A stretch of 64,000 nt of DNA, taken from assembly GCF_013267355.1 (NCBI RefSeq), contig NZ_CP053985.1, positions 3,596,001-3,660,000 on the forward strand. The letters run 5' to 3'. The notes beneath the pieces were generated by a model, which did no database searches, had not been told where the DNA came from, and worked only from the letters and a program-made list of their open reading frames with translations. Of this stretch, positions 50,953 to 60,436 are shown in pieces (positions within the stretch are counted from its first letter, which is position 1; the number at the start of each line of letters is the position of its first letter). This DNA comes from Achromobacter pestifer. Its GTDB lineage: Bacteria; Pseudomonadota; Gammaproteobacteria; Burkholderiales; Burkholderiaceae_B. A program made the position numbers and the translations under genes.

Positions 50953-52081
50953 ACCCGAGGGGCTGCGCGGGCGCGTTGGCGGGACGCCGCCGGGCGTCGG
51001 CCGCGGGCGCCAGCTCGCCGTCGTCGGTGCGCAGGCGGCTGCGCAGGCGTTCGATGGGATCCGCAATCACGCTGTTGAGCAGGGCCGAGAAGGCAATGGT
51101 GCTCGTGATCACCAGGGCCGAGAACAGCAAGGGCTGATCCAGGTGCGCTTCTTCAAGCAGCCACTTGAAGAACAAGATCACCAATGAATGGCAGATGTAG
51201 ATCGGGTAGCTCAACTCGCCTATGGCCTTGTCCAGCCTGTGGCGCGACTGAAACAGAAAGGCCAGCGGCAGCAGCGCCGCGAACAGCAGCACCGCCAGGC
51301 CGTCGCGCACGTTGTGGTTGATGGCGATCGAGAAATGCAGCACACAGTAGATCGCCAGCAAGGCCGTGCCGATTTCGGGCAGGCGTTTGATCCGCTGTGT
51401 CCAGGCCTTGTAGCGCGGCAACAGCACCTGGTGCGACAGCGAGCCGAGCAGGAACAGCGCCAGTTCCGTCGGAAAGAAGCGGTAGGTCCAGGGATCGCTC
51501 AAACCGATGCCGGTGGCGATCAGCACGCCGCGCAGCGCCAGCGATGCGGCCAGCAATGCCAGCAGCCGCCGCGGCGAATGCAGGATGAAGGGCGCCACCA
51601 GGTAGAAGCTCATCTCCACGCCCAGCGTCCAGGCCTGCGGCACCAGCAGGCCTTCGTAGAGCGGCACTTCGCTATGCGCGAAGCTGCCGGTGAACTTCAG
51701 CGCGGAATGCTCGATGCCGAAGAACATCAACCAGTCCTGGCCCATGATGAAAATGTTGGAGAGCACCAGGAACAACTCGGCGCTGAAGGGCAGGGCATCG
51801 TAGATGCGGAAGAATGCGCCGCCGCTCATCACGTGCGCCGCCAAGGTCAGTGCCGCAACCACCAGGTAGATCGGGAACAGGCGCAGGAATCGGTTTGCAT
51901 AGAACTTGCCCACCGCGCCTTGATAATGGTCGGTGGCGGTGAGCACATAGGAAATCAGGAAGCCGGAAATCACGTAGAACAGCTGCACCGCGAGGCGGCC
52001 GCCCACCAGATTGTCGGTGGCGCCTGCGCCCAGATGGTCCAGCACCACTGACAATGCCAACAAGGTTCTCAAAAAGCCCAT
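50933..52081 (-). CDS. OafA-like membrane acyltransferase (acyltransferase family 3)
   Basis: The 382-residue polytopic protein opens MGFLRTLLALSVVLDHLG with the catalytic-type His of acyltransferase-3 enzymes, and has FYVISGFLISYVLT, FYANRFLRLFPIYLVV, AWTLGVEMSFYLVAPF and LDKAIGELSYPIYICHSLV. Such enzymes O-acetylate surface polysaccharides or lipids. There is no fused SGNH domain. No glycan gene cluster is adjacent, so the substrate is open. It ends inside the XRE gene on the other strand. Confidence 0.92.
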   Translation of the reverse strand: MGFLRTLLALSVVLDHLGAGATDNLVGGRLAVQLFYVISGFLISYVLTATDHYQGAVGKFYANRFLRLFPIYLVVAALTLAAHVMSGGAFFRIYDALPFSAELFLVLSNIFIMGQDWLMFFGIEHSALKFTGSFAHSEVPLYEGLLVPQAWTLGVEMSFYLVAPFILHSPRRLLALLAASLALRGVLIATGIGLSDPWTYRFFPTELALFLLGSLSHQVLLPRYKAWTQRIKRLPEIGTALLAIYCVLHFSIAINHNVRDGLAVLLFAALLPLAFLFQSRHRLDKAIGELSYPIYICHSLVILFFKWLLEEAHLDQPLLFSALVITSTIAFSALLNSVIADPIERLRSRLRTDDGELAPAADARRRPANAPAQPLGSIRRVP

Positions 52082-52388
52082 CGCCGTGTCTCCCCCGGAT
52101 TGATCTTATTTTTGGCTCCCGTGAGGAGCCGGACACCTGCGCCTGCGGTCGTTGCGATCGGCTTCCGTGCCTTGCGTGCCGGCCTGGCCCGGATGGTGAT
52201 CTGTACTGATTCTGCGCGCCGATGTGCGCCGCCGCCATGGGGCGTTCGATGCAGCAAGGCCATGCAATTGGAGCGTGGAGGCAGCGTTGCCGTGCTGCTT
52301 TTGGATACCGCTGATGGGCTGAGGACATGCGTGCGGTGCCGCAAGGGCGGTTACAGTCGGGGTATGTGAAATTCATGGAGTCCCGTAC
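52082..52388. other. Divergent intergenic region between the acyltransferase and first META gene
   Basis: About 300 bases without a gene. A small hairpin, GGCTCC-CGTGA-GGAGCC (52114-52130), lies 33 bases upstream of the acyltransferase ATG and may be in its leader. Promoters for both flanking genes are expected here. Nothing else stands out. Confidence 0.5.
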
Positions 52389-52919
52389 ATGTCCAAGCTC
52401 TTGTCAACGCGCAGCCGTCTGATTGCCCCGGCTCTGCTGGCCGCGGCCCTGGCCGGTTGCGCCGGGTCCACCGGCGGCGCGCGCCCGCAAGGCGCAGCCG
52501 CGGCCAACGCCGCCAGCAGCGCGGATTCTCTGGCCCAGACCAGTTGGGAACTGGTGCGCTGGACGCAGGCGGGCGGCGCGCTGCGCGATATTCCCCACGG
52601 CGATAACGGCGAACCCGTGCGCCTGACGTTCCTGGCGCAGGGCAAGCAATACCGCGTCAATGGATTTTCCGGCTGCAACCGCTATATGGGCACCTACAAG
52701 CTCGAAGGCGGCAAGCTCTACATCGACGCGCCGGCCGCCACGCGCATGGCCTGCCCCGCGCCGGAACGCGCCCGCCTTGAAGCGGACTATCTGCGCGGCC
52801 TGGCGTCCATCGACACCTTCACACTGGACAACGGCGGCGCGCCGCGACACCTGACCTTCAACCTGCGCGGCGGCGACGTGCTGGAGTTCGCGCGGCGTCA
52901 GGATCCGCCCACGCCTTGA
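52389..52919 (+). CDS. META-domain lipoprotein (HslJ-like)
   Basis: The 176-residue protein has a lipobox (AALAGC, Cys24) and a META domain with QTSWELVRWTQAGGALRDIP, VNGFSGCNRYMGTYKLEGGK and ATRMACPAPERARLEADYL. The Cys pair in SGCNRY and RMACPAP is characteristic of the HslJ family. It probably sits in the outer membrane; function is unknown beyond stress-linked roles of relatives. The next gene is a longer paralogue. Confidence 0.9.
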   Translation: MSKLLSTRSRLIAPALLAAALAGCAGSTGGARPQGAAAANAASSADSLAQTSWELVRWTQAGGALRDIPHGDNGEPVRLTFLAQGKQYRVNGFSGCNRYMGTYKLEGGKLYIDAPAATRMACPAPERARLEADYLRGLASIDTFTLDNGGAPRHLTFNLRGGDVLEFARRQDPPTP

Positions 52920-53049
52920 TGTGGCGCGCAGGGCGCGTATCAAAGAGTGTTAAGCCGTGAAAAGCGATGCCGGGCCCGGCCTACAATGGCGTGCCCCGGC
53001 CCGCCGCCTTGCGCGGGCGCGGCATTCCTCGTTTTTCCGGGAGACTCTC

Positions 53050-53847
53050 ATGTTCTTTTCCGCGTCCCTGCGCTGGCTGGCGCCTTGCCTGTTGTCCATC
53101 GGCCTGGCCGCCTGCTCCGCGCCGCCCAAGCGCGCCGCGGATGGGCAGGATCCCCGCTTCCAGCCTGCTTCGGCCTCCGACATGCTGGCGCAGACCAGCT
53201 GGGATCTGGCGCGCTGGACCTTGCCCGGCGGCGGCTTGCGGCAGATTCCGCATCCATCCTCCAATTCGCGTCCGCTTACGGCCAGCTTCGTCCATGATCA
53301 AGGCTCGCCGCGCATTTTCGGTTTCGCCGGCTGCAATCAGTACAACGGTTCCTATACCGTCGCCAACGGCCTGCTGATCGTGCAGGGACGCCCGGTGTCG
53401 ACCAGGATGGCCTGCGCGCCGCAGAACATGACGCTTGAGCAGGATTTCCTGGCGGCGCTGACCAGCATCACCGCCACGTCGGTGGACAACGCCAACAATC
53501 CGCAGCGCATGACCTGGGTGCTCAGCTCGGGCGACAGGCTGGACTTCGGACGTCGCGCCGATCCCATCGCGGGCGGCCAGCAGGGACCGACCAAGCTGGT
53601 CTACGTGAACTCGGAGCGCGTGCCTTGCAGCGCCGGCGCGGGCCGCGCCATGTGCTATCAGGTGCGCGACAGCGCGGGGCAGCCCTGGCAGCTCTGGTAC
53701 GGCGAAATCACCGGCTTCAACTTCCAGCCGGGCGTGCGTTACCGCTTGCGCGTGGTCGAGGTCCGCAACCCGAATCCGCCGGCCGATGCTTCGACGCTGA
53801 GCTGGGTGCTGGACGCGGTGGTCGAGCAGGAAATCGTCAATCGTTGA
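53050..53847 (+). CDS. META-domain plus DUF4377 lipoprotein
   Basis: The 265-residue protein has a lipobox (GLAAC, Cys22), a META domain with [38 protein letters not shown] and [18 protein letters not shown], and a C-terminal DUF4377-like domain (about 180-265; [40 protein letters not shown]). It is clearly a paralogue of the preceding gene with an added domain. The ATG at 53050 follows GGGAGA; an upstream in-frame codon at 52957 would destroy the signal peptide. Confidence 0.9.
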   Translation: MFFSASLRWLAPCLLSIGLAACSAPPKRAADGQDPRFQPASASDMLAQTSWDLARWTLPGGGLRQIPHPSSNSRPLTASFVHDQGSPRIFGFAGCNQYNGSYTVANGLLIVQGRPVSTRMACAPQNMTLEQDFLAALTSITATSVDNANNPQRMTWVLSSGDRLDFGRRADPIAGGQQGPTKLVYVNSERVPCSAGAGRAMCYQVRDSAGQPWQLWYGEITGFNFQPGVRYRLRVVEVRNPNPPADASTLSWVLDAVVEQEIVNR

Positions 53848-53932
53848 GCAGGATCAAGCGGGGCGGCGGGCGGGAAAAACCGCCCAGCGATTACTATTAC
53901 GCCTTTCGCCGTCCGCTTTTTTCCGCTTTTCC

Positions 53933-54670
53933 ATGACTTCCGTCGTCAATATCGCCGCTTACAAATTCGTTTCGCTGGATGCCCTGCCGGCGTTGCGCGC
54001 CCGCCTTCTGGATCAGGCCGCCCTGGCCGCGCTCAAGGGCACCATCCTGTTGGCCGAAGAAGGCATCAACCTGTTCCTGGCGGGGGCGGCGGAGGGCATC
54101 GACGCTTTTTTGCGCACGTTGCGCGCCGATCCACGTTTCACCGACCTGGAAGTGAAGTTCAGCCATAGCGCGACGGTGCCGTTCCGCAAGCTGCTGGTGA
54201 AGATCAAGCGCGAGATCATCCGCATGGATCATCCGACGATCCGCCCGGAGGCGGGCCGCGCGCCCGGCGTGGACGCGCGCACCTTGGCACGCTGGCTGGA
54301 AGCCGGCTTGGACGACGCCGGGCGGCCGGTGGTCATGCTGGACACGCGCAACGCCTTCGAAGTCGACGAGGGCACCTTCAGGAACGCCATCGACTGGCGC
54401 ATCGAACGCTTCACGCAGTTTCCCGCGGCGGTGCAGGCGCATCGGGCCGAGCTCGAAGGCAAGACCGTGGTCAGCTTCTGCACTGGCGGCATCCGCTGCG
54501 AGAAGGCCGCCATCTACATGAACGAAGTCGGCCTTCAGAACGTCTACCAGCTCGACGGCGGCATCCTCAAGTACTTCGAGGAAACCGGCGGGCCGGGCTA
54601 TGACGGCAAGTGCTTCGTCTTCGACGAGCGCATTTCGCTGGATCCGGCCCTGGAGCCCAGCAAGGCGTGA
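53933..54670 (+). CDS. TrhO/YceA-like rhodanese (tRNA uridine-34 hydroxylase family)
   Basis: The 245-residue protein has the UPF0176 N-domain ([35 protein letters not shown]) and a rhodanese domain with [17 protein letters not shown] and the active-site loop [10 protein letters not shown]. TrhO makes 5-hydroxyuridine at the tRNA wobble position with O2. The protein is about 100 residues shorter than E. coli TrhO, lacking the Cys-rich C-terminus, as in several betaproteobacterial relatives. It therefore may not be a strict functional equivalent. Confidence 0.88.
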   Translation: MTSVVNIAAYKFVSLDALPALRARLLDQAALAALKGTILLAEEGINLFLAGAAEGIDAFLRTLRADPRFTDLEVKFSHSATVPFRKLLVKIKREIIRMDHPTIRPEAGRAPGVDARTLARWLEAGLDDAGRPVVMLDTRNAFEVDEGTFRNAIDWRIERFTQFPAAVQAHRAELEGKTVVSFCTGGIRCEKAAIYMNEVGLQNVYQLDGGILKYFEETGGPGYDGKCFVFDERISLDPALEPSKA

Positions 54671-54687
54671 TGCCCCGCGTTCAATAA

Positions 54688-54723
54688 CAAAAAGCCCGCC
54701 GATTTGAACTGGCGGGCTTTTTT
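54688..54723. terminator. Bidirectional rho-independent terminator between the rhodanese gene and metG
   Basis: AAAAGCCCGCC and GGCGGGCTTTT form an 11-base-pair stem with a 10-base loop, flanked by A and T runs on both sides. It sits between two convergent stops (54670 and 54745) and can end both transcripts. Confidence 0.85.
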
Positions 54724-54744
54724 GCATTCAGCGGGAGCGCGGGA

Positions 54745-56811
54745 TCAGCGCACGCGCATGCCGGGCTTGGCGCCGGGGAACGGTTCCAGCACATAAATGC
54801 CGGCGTCCACGGACTCATCCGCATGGCTGGCGGCCAGCACCATGCCTTCGGACACGCCGAACTTCATCTTGCGCGGCGCCAGGTTGGCCACCAGCACGGT
54901 CAGCTTGCCGATCAGGTCTTCCGGCTTATAGGCCGACTTGATGCCCGAGAACACGTTGCGGTGGCGGCCTTCGCCCGCGTCCAGCGTCAGGCGCAGCAGC
55001 TTGGTCGAGCCTTCCACGTGTTCGCAGTTGACGATCTGCGCGATGCGCAGGTCGACGCGCGCGAAGTCGTCGATGGAGATGGTCTCGGCGATGGGCTCGC
55101 CACCGGGCACCACCACGGGTGCGGCGGGCGGCTCGAACAGGTCTTCCAGCATTTGCGGTTCGACCCGCTGCATCAGGTGCTTGAAGGGCGCCACGCGTTG
55201 CGGCAGTACCGCGGCGTCGGCCCAGGTGAAGGGCGCCTGCGCGCCGAACAGTTCCAGGGCCACGCGTTCGGTCAGTTCGGGCAGCACCGGCGCCAGCATC
55301 ACGGACAGCGCCTTGAAGCCCGCCAGCGAGCGCGAGCAGATGTCCTGCAGGGCGGCCTTCTGCGCGTCATCGGCGGTGGCGATGCCCTTGGCCAGCACCC
55401 AGGGCTGGGCCGTGTCGAACGCCTGGTTGATGCGATCGGCGTGGGCCATGATTTCGCGGATGGCGCGGTTGTACTCGCGCGCCTCGAACGCGGCGCGGAT
55501 GGACTCCGCCTGTTCGGCGTACTCCGCGGCCAGCACCGAGGTGTCGTCCGAATAGCCGAGGACTCCATCGAAATGCTTGGTGATGAAGCTGGCGGCGCGG
55601 CTGGCGATGTTGACGTACTTGCCGATCAGGTCGCTGTTGACGCGGGCGATGAAGTCCTCGGGGTTGAAGTCCATGTCTTCGACCCGGGCGTTCAGCTTGG
55701 CGGCGATGTAGTAGCGCATCCATTCGGCGTTCATGCCGAGTTCCAGGTAGCGCAGCGGCGAAATGCCCGTGCCGCGGCTCTTGGACATCTTTTCGCCGCT
55801 GACCGTGATGAAGCCGTGCACGTTCACGGCGTCAGGCGTCTTGCGGCCGGCGAACTTCAGCATCGCGGGCCAGAACAGCGCGTGGAAGTACACGATGTCC
55901 TTGCCGATGAAGTGGACCTGTTCGGTGGGGCCGGCAGGATCGAGCAGCGCGTCGAAATCCAGGCCCTTGACCGCGCAATACGACTTCAGCGAGGCCAGGT
56001 AGCCCACGGGCGCGTCTAGCCAGACGTAGAAGTACTTGCCCGGCGCGTCCGGAATCTCGATGCCGAAATAGGGCGCGTCGCGGGAAATGTCCCAGTCGCC
56101 CAGCTTGGCCTCGCCGTCGTCCGAGCCCAGCCACTCGCGCGTCTTGGCCAGCATTTCAGGCTGCAGGTGCTTGCCGCCGGCGGCATTGGAGCCGGTGGTC
56201 CATTGCTGCAGGAATTCCACGCAGCGTGGATCGGACAGTTTGAAGAAGAAATGGTCCGAGGACTTCAGCACCGGCGTGGCGCCGGTCAGGGCCGAGTACG
56301 GATTGATCAGCTCGGTGGGCGCGTAGACCGCGCCGCAGACCTCGCAGGAATCGCCGTACTGGTCCTTGGCGTGGCACTTGGGGCATTCGCCCTTGATGTA
56401 GCGGTCGGCCAGGAACATGCCCTTGACCGGATCGTAGAACTGCTCGATGGAGCGGGTTTCGATCAGGTCCTGGGCCTTGAGCGCGCGGTAGATGTCTTGC
56501 GACAGGGCGACGTTCTCGGCCGAGTCGGTCGAATGCCAGTGGTCGAAGCGGATGTGGAAGCCGTTCAGGTACTGCGGGCGCTCGGCGGCGTAGCGCGCCA
56601 CCAGGGCCTGCGGCGTGATGCCTTCCTTTTCCGCCTTCAGCATGATGGGCGCGCCGTGCGCGTCGTCCGCACCCACGAAGTGCACCGTGTGGCCCGCCAT
56701 TCGCATCGAACGAACCCAGATATCGGCCTGGATGTACTCCATGATGTGGCCGATGTGGAAAGATCCGTTGGCGTAGGGCAGCGCAGTGGTGACAAAAAGG
56801 GTGCGAGACAT
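54745..56811 (-). CDS. metG: Methionyl-tRNA synthetase
   Basis: The 688-residue enzyme begins [22 protein letters not shown] with HIGH at 19-22. It has the zinc knuckle cysteines near 141-160 ([18 protein letters not shown]), the KMSKS loop near 340, an anticodon-binding domain and a C-terminal Trbp111-like tRNA-binding domain (about 580-688, [20 protein letters not shown]). This is the long dimeric bacterial form. The ATG at 56811 is preferred; an in-frame start at 56904 would add 31 residues unlike the family. Confidence 0.98.
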   Translation of the reverse strand: MSRTLFVTTALPYANGSFHIGHIMEYIQADIWVRSMRMAGHTVHFVGADDAHGAPIMLKAEKEGITPQALVARYAAERPQYLNGFHIRFDHWHSTDSAENVALSQDIYRALKAQDLIETRSIEQFYDPVKGMFLADRYIKGECPKCHAKDQYGDSCEVCGAVYAPTELINPYSALTGATPVLKSSDHFFFKLSDPRCVEFLQQWTTGSNAAGGKHLQPEMLAKTREWLGSDDGEAKLGDWDISRDAPYFGIEIPDAPGKYFYVWLDAPVGYLASLKSYCAVKGLDFDALLDPAGPTEQVHFIGKDIVYFHALFWPAMLKFAGRKTPDAVNVHGFITVSGEKMSKSRGTGISPLRYLELGMNAEWMRYYIAAKLNARVEDMDFNPEDFIARVNSDLIGKYVNIASRAASFITKHFDGVLGYSDDTSVLAAEYAEQAESIRAAFEAREYNRAIREIMAHADRINQAFDTAQPWVLAKGIATADDAQKAALQDICSRSLAGFKALSVMLAPVLPELTERVALELFGAQAPFTWADAAVLPQRVAPFKHLMQRVEPQMLEDLFEPPAAPVVVPGGEPIAETISIDDFARVDLRIAQIVNCEHVEGSTKLLRLTLDAGEGRHRNVFSGIKSAYKPEDLIGKLTVLVANLAPRKMKFGVSEGMVLAASHADESVDAGIYVLEPFPGAKPGMRVR

Positions 56812-57029
56812 GGTTGTCTTGGTAGGTTGAGGGAAAAAAGGGTAGGCCGGCCATTTTAGGGCAACGGCGGGGACTTGCCCGGCGGCGGCCTGGATATGGC
56901 TCAACCCGCCCTTCGCGGCAAACGAATCAGGCGGGTTGTGAAAGAATGGGAGAACCGGCGTGGATGCGGGGGCCGGCCGTCCGGGGGCCGGCCGGCCGGC
57001 AATTCAGCGCGTGGGCGCATGAATCCACG

Positions 57030-57061
57030 GCATGCTTGCGCCGCGGGCGGCGCAAGCATGC
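57030..57061. repeat. Perfect 14-base-pair hairpin downstream of the small membrane protein gene
   Basis: Bases 57030-57043 and 57048-57061 are exact reverse complements (GCATGCTTGCGCCG) around CGGG. It lies 13 bases after the stop of the gene at 57075 (minus strand). There is no T-tract on either strand, so it could be a terminator without U-run, a transcript-end stabiliser or an extragenic palindrome. Confidence 0.55.
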
Positions 57062-57074
57062 TGGAAAGCCGCCG

Positions 57075-57350
57075 TCAGCGGATTTCGCGGGCTTCGACGT
57101 CGATCACGTCGCCGCGCGGCTGCGTGGCGAAGGGGGCGGTGGCGGACTGGAACGGTCCCGGACGGGCGCCCTGGCGCTGGCTCCAATAGGCGCGTACGCC
57201 AAAAGGTTTGCCGCGCACCTTGGCGACCACGTACAGGATCGCCACGGCGATCGCCGTGGAAAGCATGAACACCAGCGCCATCGCCATGCCGATCAAGGCC
57301 AGGGCGGCGAATAGGACGGCACGAAAGAAGCGGATAAGTGTGTTGGTCAT
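57075..57350 (-). CDS. Small membrane protein of unknown function
   Basis: From the ATG at 57350 the protein has 91 residues: a short basic start (MTNTLIRFFRA), a long hydrophobic stretch of about 35 residues that could be one or two helices (FAALALIGMAMALVFMLSTA), and a polar tail with VRAYWSQRQG and ending VIDVEAREIR. I do not recognise the family. It is divergent from apbC and ends next to the hairpin at 57030-57061. Codon usage matches neighbours, and the frame is well bounded. Confidence 0.7.
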   Translation of the reverse strand: MTNTLIRFFRAVLFAALALIGMAMALVFMLSTAIAVAILYVVAKVRGKPFGVRAYWSQRQGARPGPFQSATAPFATQPRGDVIDVEAREIR

Positions 57351-57451
57351 GAAGATCGGATGCAAAACGCAGGGAAAGGTTCCCGGGTATCCGCTATCCT
57401 TTAGGGGATGGCGGGCCGCAGAAGCCGCGCTGCCTACGGAACCATAGTGAC

Positions 57452-58540
57452 ATGAGTATAACGATAGAACAAATTCGCGCCGCGCTGCGCGCCGCGCAGG
57501 ACCCGAATACCGGTATGGATTTGGGTGTTTCTGTAAAAGATCGTGACATCAAGCTGGAAGGCGGACGCGTTTCGCTGGCGCTGGAGTTGGGTTATCCCGC
57601 CGACGCCGCGCGCGCCCAGGTGCGCGAGATCGCCGTGGCGGCGCTGGCCGCGGCCGGCGTGGCCGACGCCCAGGTCGAGGTGAGCTGGAAGGTCGCCGCC
57701 CATGCGGTGCAGAAAGGCCTGAAACCTTTGCCCAATGTGCGCAACATTATTGCGGTGGCCTCCGGCAAGGGCGGCGTGGGCAAGAGCACCACGGCGGTGA
57801 ACCTGGCCCTGGCCCTGGCGGCCGAAGGGGCCAAGGTGGGCGTGCTGGACGCCGACATCTACGGCCCCAGCGTGCCGACCATGCTGGGCATCTCGGGCCG
57901 TCCCGAAAGCCTGGACAACAAGAGCATGGAGCCGCTCACGGGCCATGGCCTGCAGGCCAACTCCATCGGTTTCCTGATCGACGCCGACTCGCCCGCCATC
58001 TGGCGCGGCCCGATGGTGACGCAGGCGCTGGAACAGTTGCTGCGCCAGACCAACTGGCGCGACCTCGACTACCTGATCGTCGACATGCCCCCGGGCACGG
58101 GCGACGTGGCCCTGACCCTGGCGCAGAAGGTGCCGGTGGTGGGCGCGGTCATCGTCACCACGCCGCAAGACGTGGCGCTGCTGGACGCGCGCAAGGGCTT
58201 GCGCATGTTCCAGAAGGTCGACGTGCCGATCCTGGGCGTGGTCGAGAACATGGCCATCCACATCTGCTCGCAATGCGGGCACGCCGAACACATCTTCGGC
58301 GAGGGTGGCGGCCAGCGCATGGCCGAGCAATACCACACGCCCTGGCTGGGCAGCCTGCCGCTGACCCTGGCGATCCGCGAGCAGACCGACGCCGGTTCGC
58401 CGACCGTGGTGTCCGACCCGGGCAGCGAGGCCGCGTCCCTTTACCGCGGCATCGCCCGCAAGCTGGCGGCTGGCGTGGCAGCGCTACCCCGCGACATGGC
58501 CGGAAAATTCCCGTCCATCGTCGTGCAGCAACCGACCTGA
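57452..58540 (+). CDS. apbC: Mrp/ApbC iron-sulfur cluster carrier ATPase
   Basis: The 362-residue protein has an N-terminal DUF59/MIP18-like domain (about 1-85), the deviant Walker A of MinD/Mrp proteins (ASGKGGVGKSTTAVNLAL, near 102-120), LDADIYGPSVPTMLG, VDMPPGTGDVALTLAQ and the cluster-binding CSQCG near 271. ApbC carries 4Fe-4S clusters to apoproteins as a dimer. It is followed 3 bases later by tamA, an arrangement that suggests co-transcription. Confidence 0.96.
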   Translation: MSITIEQIRAALRAAQDPNTGMDLGVSVKDRDIKLEGGRVSLALELGYPADAARAQVREIAVAALAAAGVADAQVEVSWKVAAHAVQKGLKPLPNVRNIIAVASGKGGVGKSTTAVNLALALAAEGAKVGVLDADIYGPSVPTMLGISGRPESLDNKSMEPLTGHGLQANSIGFLIDADSPAIWRGPMVTQALEQLLRQTNWRDLDYLIVDMPPGTGDVALTLAQKVPVVGAVIVTTPQDVALLDARKGLRMFQKVDVPILGVVENMAIHICSQCGHAEHIFGEGGGQRMAEQYHTPWLGSLPLTLAIREQTDAGSPTVVSDPGSEAASLYRGIARKLAAGVAALPRDMAGKFPSIVVQQPT

Positions 58541-58543
58541 CGC

Positions 58544-60436
58544 ATGCGGTGGGCAGCCCGCGCCTTCTTGGCAGGACTTTTCATGGTGACGGGCGAGGCA
58601 TTGGCCAAGCGCCCGGAAATCATCGTGGATCCCGGCGGCGTGCCGCCGGCGGCCCTGCAGGCGATCACCGAGGCCGTCGACGCCATTGCGCGGCTGGCGG
58701 AGGACCAGGACGGCGGTGAAATCAACCGCCTGCGCCGCCGTGCGCGCGACGCGACGCTGGCGGCCCTGGCCACCCAAGGCTATTTCTCGCCCACGGTGAA
58801 GCTCGAGGCCGGCACCGATATCGGCGGAGAAACCTGGGACATCAGCATCGTCTCCGGCAAGCGCACCACCGTCACGTCCGTGGACCTCAGTTTCACCGGC
58901 CGCATCACCCGGCCCGAGTTCGCCTCGCGGGTGCAGAAACTGCGCGACGACTGGCAGTTGAAGGCGGGCCAGCCCTTCATCAACAGCGACTGGAACAAGG
59001 CCAAGTCGACCCTGCTGGATGAAGTCTCCTCGCGCGATTTCATGCTGGCGCGCATGACCGCATCGCAGGCCGAGATCGAGGCCGATACGGCGTCGGCCGC
59101 CTTGCGCGTCACGATAGACAGCGGCCCGCAGGTCCGCATGGGCGAGCTGACCACCGAGGGCCTGAAACGGGTGCCCGAGAAGCTGGTCGAGCGCTATGTG
59201 CGCTATTCGCCCGGGGCCGCCTATGACCAGAACAAGCTGGACACCTGGCAGCAGGACCTGCAATCCACCGCGTTCTTCCGCGGCGCGTTCGTGTCGCTGG
59301 AGCAGCCGGGCAAGGCGCAGCAGACTCCCGCGCCCAACGCCGATCGCGCGCGCGCGCCGGGTTCGACCGACCTGGCGGCCTCCACGCCGGCAGGTGATCC
59401 CTCCGTGTCCGGCGCCATGCCGCCGCCGCCGCCCGCTTACGACTCGAACGGCGAGGTGACCCTGCCGGTGCAGGTGCGGGTGGTGGAAGCGCCGCCCAAA
59501 CGGTTCACCGGGTCGATCGGCGTGGATGACGAGGCCGGGGTGCGCGTCGAGTCGCTGTACCGGCAGAACGTGGTGTTCGGCCAACCGCTCACCCTGGAGA
59601 CGGGCTTCAGCGTCGACCGTCTGCAGCAGCGCGCCTATGCGGACTTCCTGTTGCCGCCGAACCAGCGCGGCTACAAGGATTCCTTCGGCGTCCTGTACGA
59701 CCACTCCGACATCCAGGGGCTGGACGTGACGCGTTACGCCTTGGGCGCGACGCGCCTGCAAGAGCGCAAGGGCGCGGGCGACAGCCGGGTCGAATACGAA
59801 ACCCGCTGGGGCCTGCTGCTGGCGGAGGACCACGTGAAGATCGACGGCGGCGACCAGTACAAGCTGCCGACCCTGACCGCGACGGCCGAATGGCTGCGCC
59901 GCGACGTGGACAACAAGTACGACCCGCGCGAAGGCAACCTGATCGCGGTCGGCGGCGGCGTCGGCGTGACGCTGGACACCGGCGAACCCTATACCCGCGC
60001 CCGGCTGCGGGCCCAGAAATGGTGGCCCATCGGCAAGCTGGACGTGCTGACCGTGCGCGGCGAAGTCGGCCGGGTGTGGTCCAACAGCAAGGTGCGGGTG
60101 CCGGACGACTTTGGCTTTCGCACGGGCGGCGCGCGCTCGATCCGGGGCTACAAGTACCAGAGCATCGGCGTGAAGCAAGATGATGCCGTGGTGGGCGCGC
60201 CCACGCTGCTGGTCGGCAGCATCGAGTACGACCACTATTTCAATGAACGCTGGGGCATGGGCGTGTTCGTGGACGCCGGCGACGCCGCGGAATCGTTCGG
60301 CGACATGTCGTTGGCGGTGGGCTACGGCGTAGGCGCCCGCGTGCGCACGCCGGCCGGGCCCTTGTTCCTGGACGTGGCCTACGGCCAGCGCGACCGCGAC
60401 CTGCGCCTGCACTTTTCCTTGGGGATCGCGTTTTGA
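58544..60436 (+). CDS. tamA: TamA, outer-membrane translocation and assembly module barrel
   Basis: The 630-residue protein has a signal peptide (about 1-21, FLAGLFMVTGEALA), three POTRA domains and a BamA/Omp85 barrel with FGFRTGGARSIRGYKYQSIG (the conserved RGY motif) and terminal Phe in SLGIAF. A Pro/Ala-rich insert of about 50 residues (roughly 252-300, with MPPPPPAYDS) interrupts the third POTRA region. TamA works with TamB in outer-membrane protein insertion and lipid traffic. Its stop overlaps tamB by 4 bases. Confidence 0.94.
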   Translation: MRWAARAFLAGLFMVTGEALAKRPEIIVDPGGVPPAALQAITEAVDAIARLAEDQDGGEINRLRRRARDATLAALATQGYFSPTVKLEAGTDIGGETWDISIVSGKRTTVTSVDLSFTGRITRPEFASRVQKLRDDWQLKAGQPFINSDWNKAKSTLLDEVSSRDFMLARMTASQAEIEADTASAALRVTIDSGPQVRMGELTTEGLKRVPEKLVERYVRYSPGAAYDQNKLDTWQQDLQSTAFFRGAFVSLEQPGKAQQTPAPNADRARAPGSTDLAASTPAGDPSVSGAMPPPPPAYDSNGEVTLPVQVRVVEAPPKRFTGSIGVDDEAGVRVESLYRQNVVFGQPLTLETGFSVDRLQQRAYADFLLPPNQRGYKDSFGVLYDHSDIQGLDVTRYALGATRLQERKGAGDSRVEYETRWGLLLAEDHVKIDGGDQYKLPTLTATAEWLRRDVDNKYDPREGNLIAVGGGVGVTLDTGEPYTRARLRAQKWWPIGKLDVLTVRGEVGRVWSNSKVRVPDDFGFRTGGARSIRGYKYQSIGVKQDDAVVGAPTLLVGSIEYDHYFNERWGMGVFVDAGDAAESFGDMSLAVGYGVGARVRTPAGPLFLDVAYGQRDRDLRLHFSLGIAF

